Below, in pieces: positions 4,658-6,386 of a DNA stretch of 6,386 nucleotides. The notes below the pieces were generated by a model. That model did no database searches. It saw only the letters and a list, made by a program, of their open reading frames with translations, and was not told where the DNA came from. Location of the stretch: positions 1 to 6,386 of the forward strand of contig JALVQH010000081.1 of NCBI GenBank assembly GCA_027031505.1, written 5' to 3'. Made by a program: the position numbers and the translations under genes. How positions within the stretch are numbered: position 1 is the stretch's first letter; each line of letters starts with the position of its first letter. The DNA comes from Campylobacteraceae bacterium (GTDB lineage: Bacteria > Campylobacterota > Campylobacteria > Campylobacterales > Sulfurovaceae).

Positions 4658-5830
4658 GATTCGCATCCTCCATCGGGTCATTCGACCCATTCTTCACCCC
4701 TGTGGCATCTGCTGGTTGAATACGGTGATATTTTTGCCGGGTCGATCTTCGCGGTATTGACGTATTTTTTTCACCTCGACGGACATCCTTATCTTGCCGC
4801 CTTGAGCGGTGCGATCGCCATCGGTGCTTTTTCGATTACGGTATCCGAAATTGCCGAGATACTGGCGGAGCGGCTCGAGGAGCCGTATGCCAGTTTCGTC
4901 TTGACGTTCTCGGCGGTGGTGGTGGAGATCATTCTGCTGTTTATGATCGTCCTCGAGTCGGTCCATGCCCCCAGCGCGCTCGAGACGGTCAAAGGGGGGA
5001 TCATCTCGGCGGTGATCGTCGATATGAACGTTCTGCTGGGGCTCGCCGTCTTTATCGGTGGACTCAGTTACAAAGAGCAGGAGCACAACGAAGACACCTC
5101 CAGTACGTATACCACCATTCTGCTGGTCGCCTCTTCGTCCCTGCTTGTACCGAGTATCATCCACTATGCAGACAATGGACAGGGGCTTTTTGATGCATCG
5201 GTAGCGATTGCAACTGTTCTGGTGCTTTTCTATATAGCAATTTTCATTTTTCAGACTCGCACCCATTCCCATTTTTTTAAAGCCACAGCCAAGAGTCGGC
5301 TTTTCCGCATCAAAAAACACCGTGAAGAAGAGGACGAAGATGAGGATGATAATTACATTTTCGATCGCCTTGGCAATGTATGGAACTTCGTCGCGATTTT
5401 TGGATTCATATTTATCATCGGCGCATTGGCGGAAATTTTTGCTACTGATGGGATGCAGGTAGCAGCGGACATGGGAATCTCCAGCGGTCTGGCCGGACTG
5501 CTGATCGCCATCATCGCCGTCTCCCCCGAGATCCTCACTGCGATCAAAGCCGCCCGGGACGACGAGATCCAGCGGGTGGTCAACATCGCTATGGGTGCCT
5601 CCACCGTCTCGATCATGCTCACTGTCCCGGTGCTCATGGGGCTGGCGTATCTCAACGGCATCACTCTGACGCTGGACTTCAACGCCTTTCAGATCGGTGC
5701 GCTTATTCTTACAATCATCCTGGCGTGGAAAACCACCGATGACGGTGAGACGAACTATTTCGAGGGGATCAGCCATTTGATGTTCTTCGTCTCTTATTCG
5801 ATCATTGCGGCGATGCATCATGGCGGATAA
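4655..5830 (+). CDS. chaA: Ca2+/H+ antiporter of the CaCA superfamily (ChaA-like)
   Basis: This 391-aa inner-membrane protein has about 11 hydrophobic segments and the two inverted alpha-repeats of cation/Ca2+ exchangers. The first repeat reads ITVSEIAEILAERLEEPYAS with Glu75-Glu76-Pro77 and a membrane Glu91. The second reads AVSPEILTAIKAARDDEIQR with Pro291-Glu292, followed by NIAMGASTVSIMLTVPVLMG. The paired acidic residues are the expected ion-binding sites. Between the halves is a strongly acidic cytoplasmic loop, EEEDEDEDD (224-232), like the acidic linker of E. coli ChaA. The N-terminus has scattered His (4, 9, 12) and the C-terminus ends HHGG. ChaA-type proteins export Ca2+, Na+ or K+ in exchange for protons; the exact ion cannot be told here. 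Start is TTG with AAAGGAG 8 nt upstream. Its last 11 bases overlap ubiX. Confidence 0.88.
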   Translation: MDSHPPSGHSTHSSPLWHLLVEYGDIFAGSIFAVLTYFFHLDGHPYLAALSGAIAIGAFSITVSEIAEILAERLEEPYASFVLTFSAVVVEIILLFMIVLESVHAPSALETVKGGIISAVIVDMNVLLGLAVFIGGLSYKEQEHNEDTSSTYTTILLVASSSLLVPSIIHYADNGQGLFDASVAIATVLVLFYIAIFIFQTRTHSHFFKATAKSRLFRIKKHREEEDEDEDDNYIFDRLGNVWNFVAIFGFIFIIGALAEIFATDGMQVAADMGISSGLAGLLIAIIAVSPEILTAIKAARDDEIQRVVNIAMGASTVSIMLTVPVLMGLAYLNGITLTLDFNAFQIGALILTIILAWKTTDDGETNYFEGISHLMFFVSYSIIAAMHHGG

Positions 5831-6356
5831 ACGGCTGAAGCTCGCGGTGGCGATTACAGGTGCCAGCGGTGTAGAACTCGGACACAAATTCGTCGCCTGG
5901 CTCCCGCCTGAGATCGAAGTGCATGTGGTGGTTTCTCAAAATGCTCTGAAGGTGGAAGCGCTGGAAAATGGCCGGGCGACACTGCACAAACATTTCGACA
6001 TCGCTGCGGGCATCTCCAGCGGTTCATTCGGGATCGATGCCACGGCGATCATCCCCTGCTCCATGAACACCCTGGCCAAAATCGCCTGCGGTATCAGCGA
6101 CAATCTCCCCACCCGTATCGCCGCGGTGGCTCTCAAAGAGCGCAAACCGCTCCTCCTGGCTCCCCGGGAACTCCCCTTCTCCCCCATCGCCCTCGAAAAC
6201 ATGCACAAACTCGCCACCCTCGGCGTCCACATCGCCCCGCCGGTCATGGGCTACTACGCCGAGCACGATTCTCTGGAGGCCATGGAGCGCTTTGTCGTAG
6301 GCAAATGGTATGATTTGCTGGGGATTGAGCATACATTGTATCGGCGGTGGACGTAA
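5820..6356 (+). CDS. ubiX: Flavin prenyltransferase UbiX
   Basis: This 178-aa cytoplasmic enzyme joins dimethylallyl phosphate to FMN to make prenyl-FMN, the cofactor of UbiD-type decarboxylases. Compared from memory with Pseudomonas UbiX, the key residues are present: ITGASG with Ser16 (Ser15), Glu49, Arg99 in NLPTR, Lys106 in LKER, Arg116-Glu117 in APRE (Arg139-Glu140) and Tyr146 in GYY (Tyr169). The motif PCSMNTLAKIACGISDN (79-95) is diagnostic. The protein is shorter than the ~190-209 aa of well-known homologues, mainly through a shorter loop before PCSM. The usual IHLENM reads IALENM (Ala124). I chose ATG 5820, which overlaps the antiporter's end by 11 bp, because it leads directly into KLAVAITGASG; an in-frame TTG at 5805 is less likely. 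No clear ribosome site precedes it, so translation is probably coupled to the antiporter. No ubiD partner is in the window. Confidence 0.93.
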   Translation: MADKRLKLAVAITGASGVELGHKFVAWLPPEIEVHVVVSQNALKVEALENGRATLHKHFDIAAGISSGSFGIDATAIIPCSMNTLAKIACGISDNLPTRIAAVALKERKPLLLAPRELPFSPIALENMHKLATLGVHIAPPVMGYYAEHDSLEAMERFVVGKWYDLLGIEHTLYRRWT

Positions 6357-6386
6357 AGGTATCCCTTTCCGTTCAGCATTATTATT

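Noticed and set aside
3833..4690. Minus-strand open frame of 285 codons
   Set aside because: It is opposite the endopeptidase, which has all its catalytic motifs; the antisense product matches nothing I know.
4694..5887. Minus-strand open frame of 397 codons
   Set aside because: It is antisense to the antiporter, whose membrane segments and motifs are clear, and its translation shows low-complexity charged sequence without a domain. It also lacks any plausible promoter.

Overview
The window holds six plus-strand genes and one apparently frameshifted small gene. Coding GC is high (roughly mid-50s %). The content points to a GC-rich member of the Campylobacterota (epsilonproteobacteria; a Sulfurovum/Nitratifractor-like sulfur or hydrogen oxidiser is a reasonable guess). 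The reasons are -10-only promoters with T-rich upstream DNA, AAGGA-type ribosome sites, and an SH3b/NlpC-P60 endopeptidase of the multi-domain type common in that phylum. The taxonomic call is inference from gene content and style; no marker gene in the window proves it.

Layout. 1-1236: promoter, the universally conserved ATPase ychF, and its intrinsic terminator. 1237-1399: a gene-free stretch made of small repeats: a pair of AATTAGGAGT words, a 47-bp REPIN-like double hairpin and a heptamer tandem array. 1400-1879: a DUF302 lipoprotein. 1880-2069: a second REPIN-like copy in the same orientation, so the lipoprotein gene sits between two related repeats. 2070-3217: a DUF1456 (YehS-like) reading frame broken by an apparent single-base insertion, followed 10 bp later by a PanE/ApbA-family ketopantoate reductase. 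3275-4606: a secreted SH3b/NlpC-P60 cell-wall endopeptidase whose only obvious -10 box lies so close to the ATG that the mRNA may be leaderless. 4655-6356: a Ca2+/H+ antiporter (ChaA-like, TTG start) whose last 11 bases overlap ubiX, the flavin prenyltransferase. The last 30 bases (6357-6386) hold nothing recognisable.

How the genes fit together. Most are housekeeping genes with little functional linkage: ribosome-associated ATPase, CoA precursor synthesis, peptidoglycan turnover, cation homeostasis and prenyl-FMN cofactor synthesis. The DUF1456-panE and chaA-ubiX pairs look translationally coupled. I saw no convincing new defence or biosynthetic system. The most interesting material is the repeat-rich DNA around the DUF302 lipoprotein, the DUF1456 frameshift, the possible leaderless start of the endopeptidase, and a substitution at a substrate-binding position in PanE.
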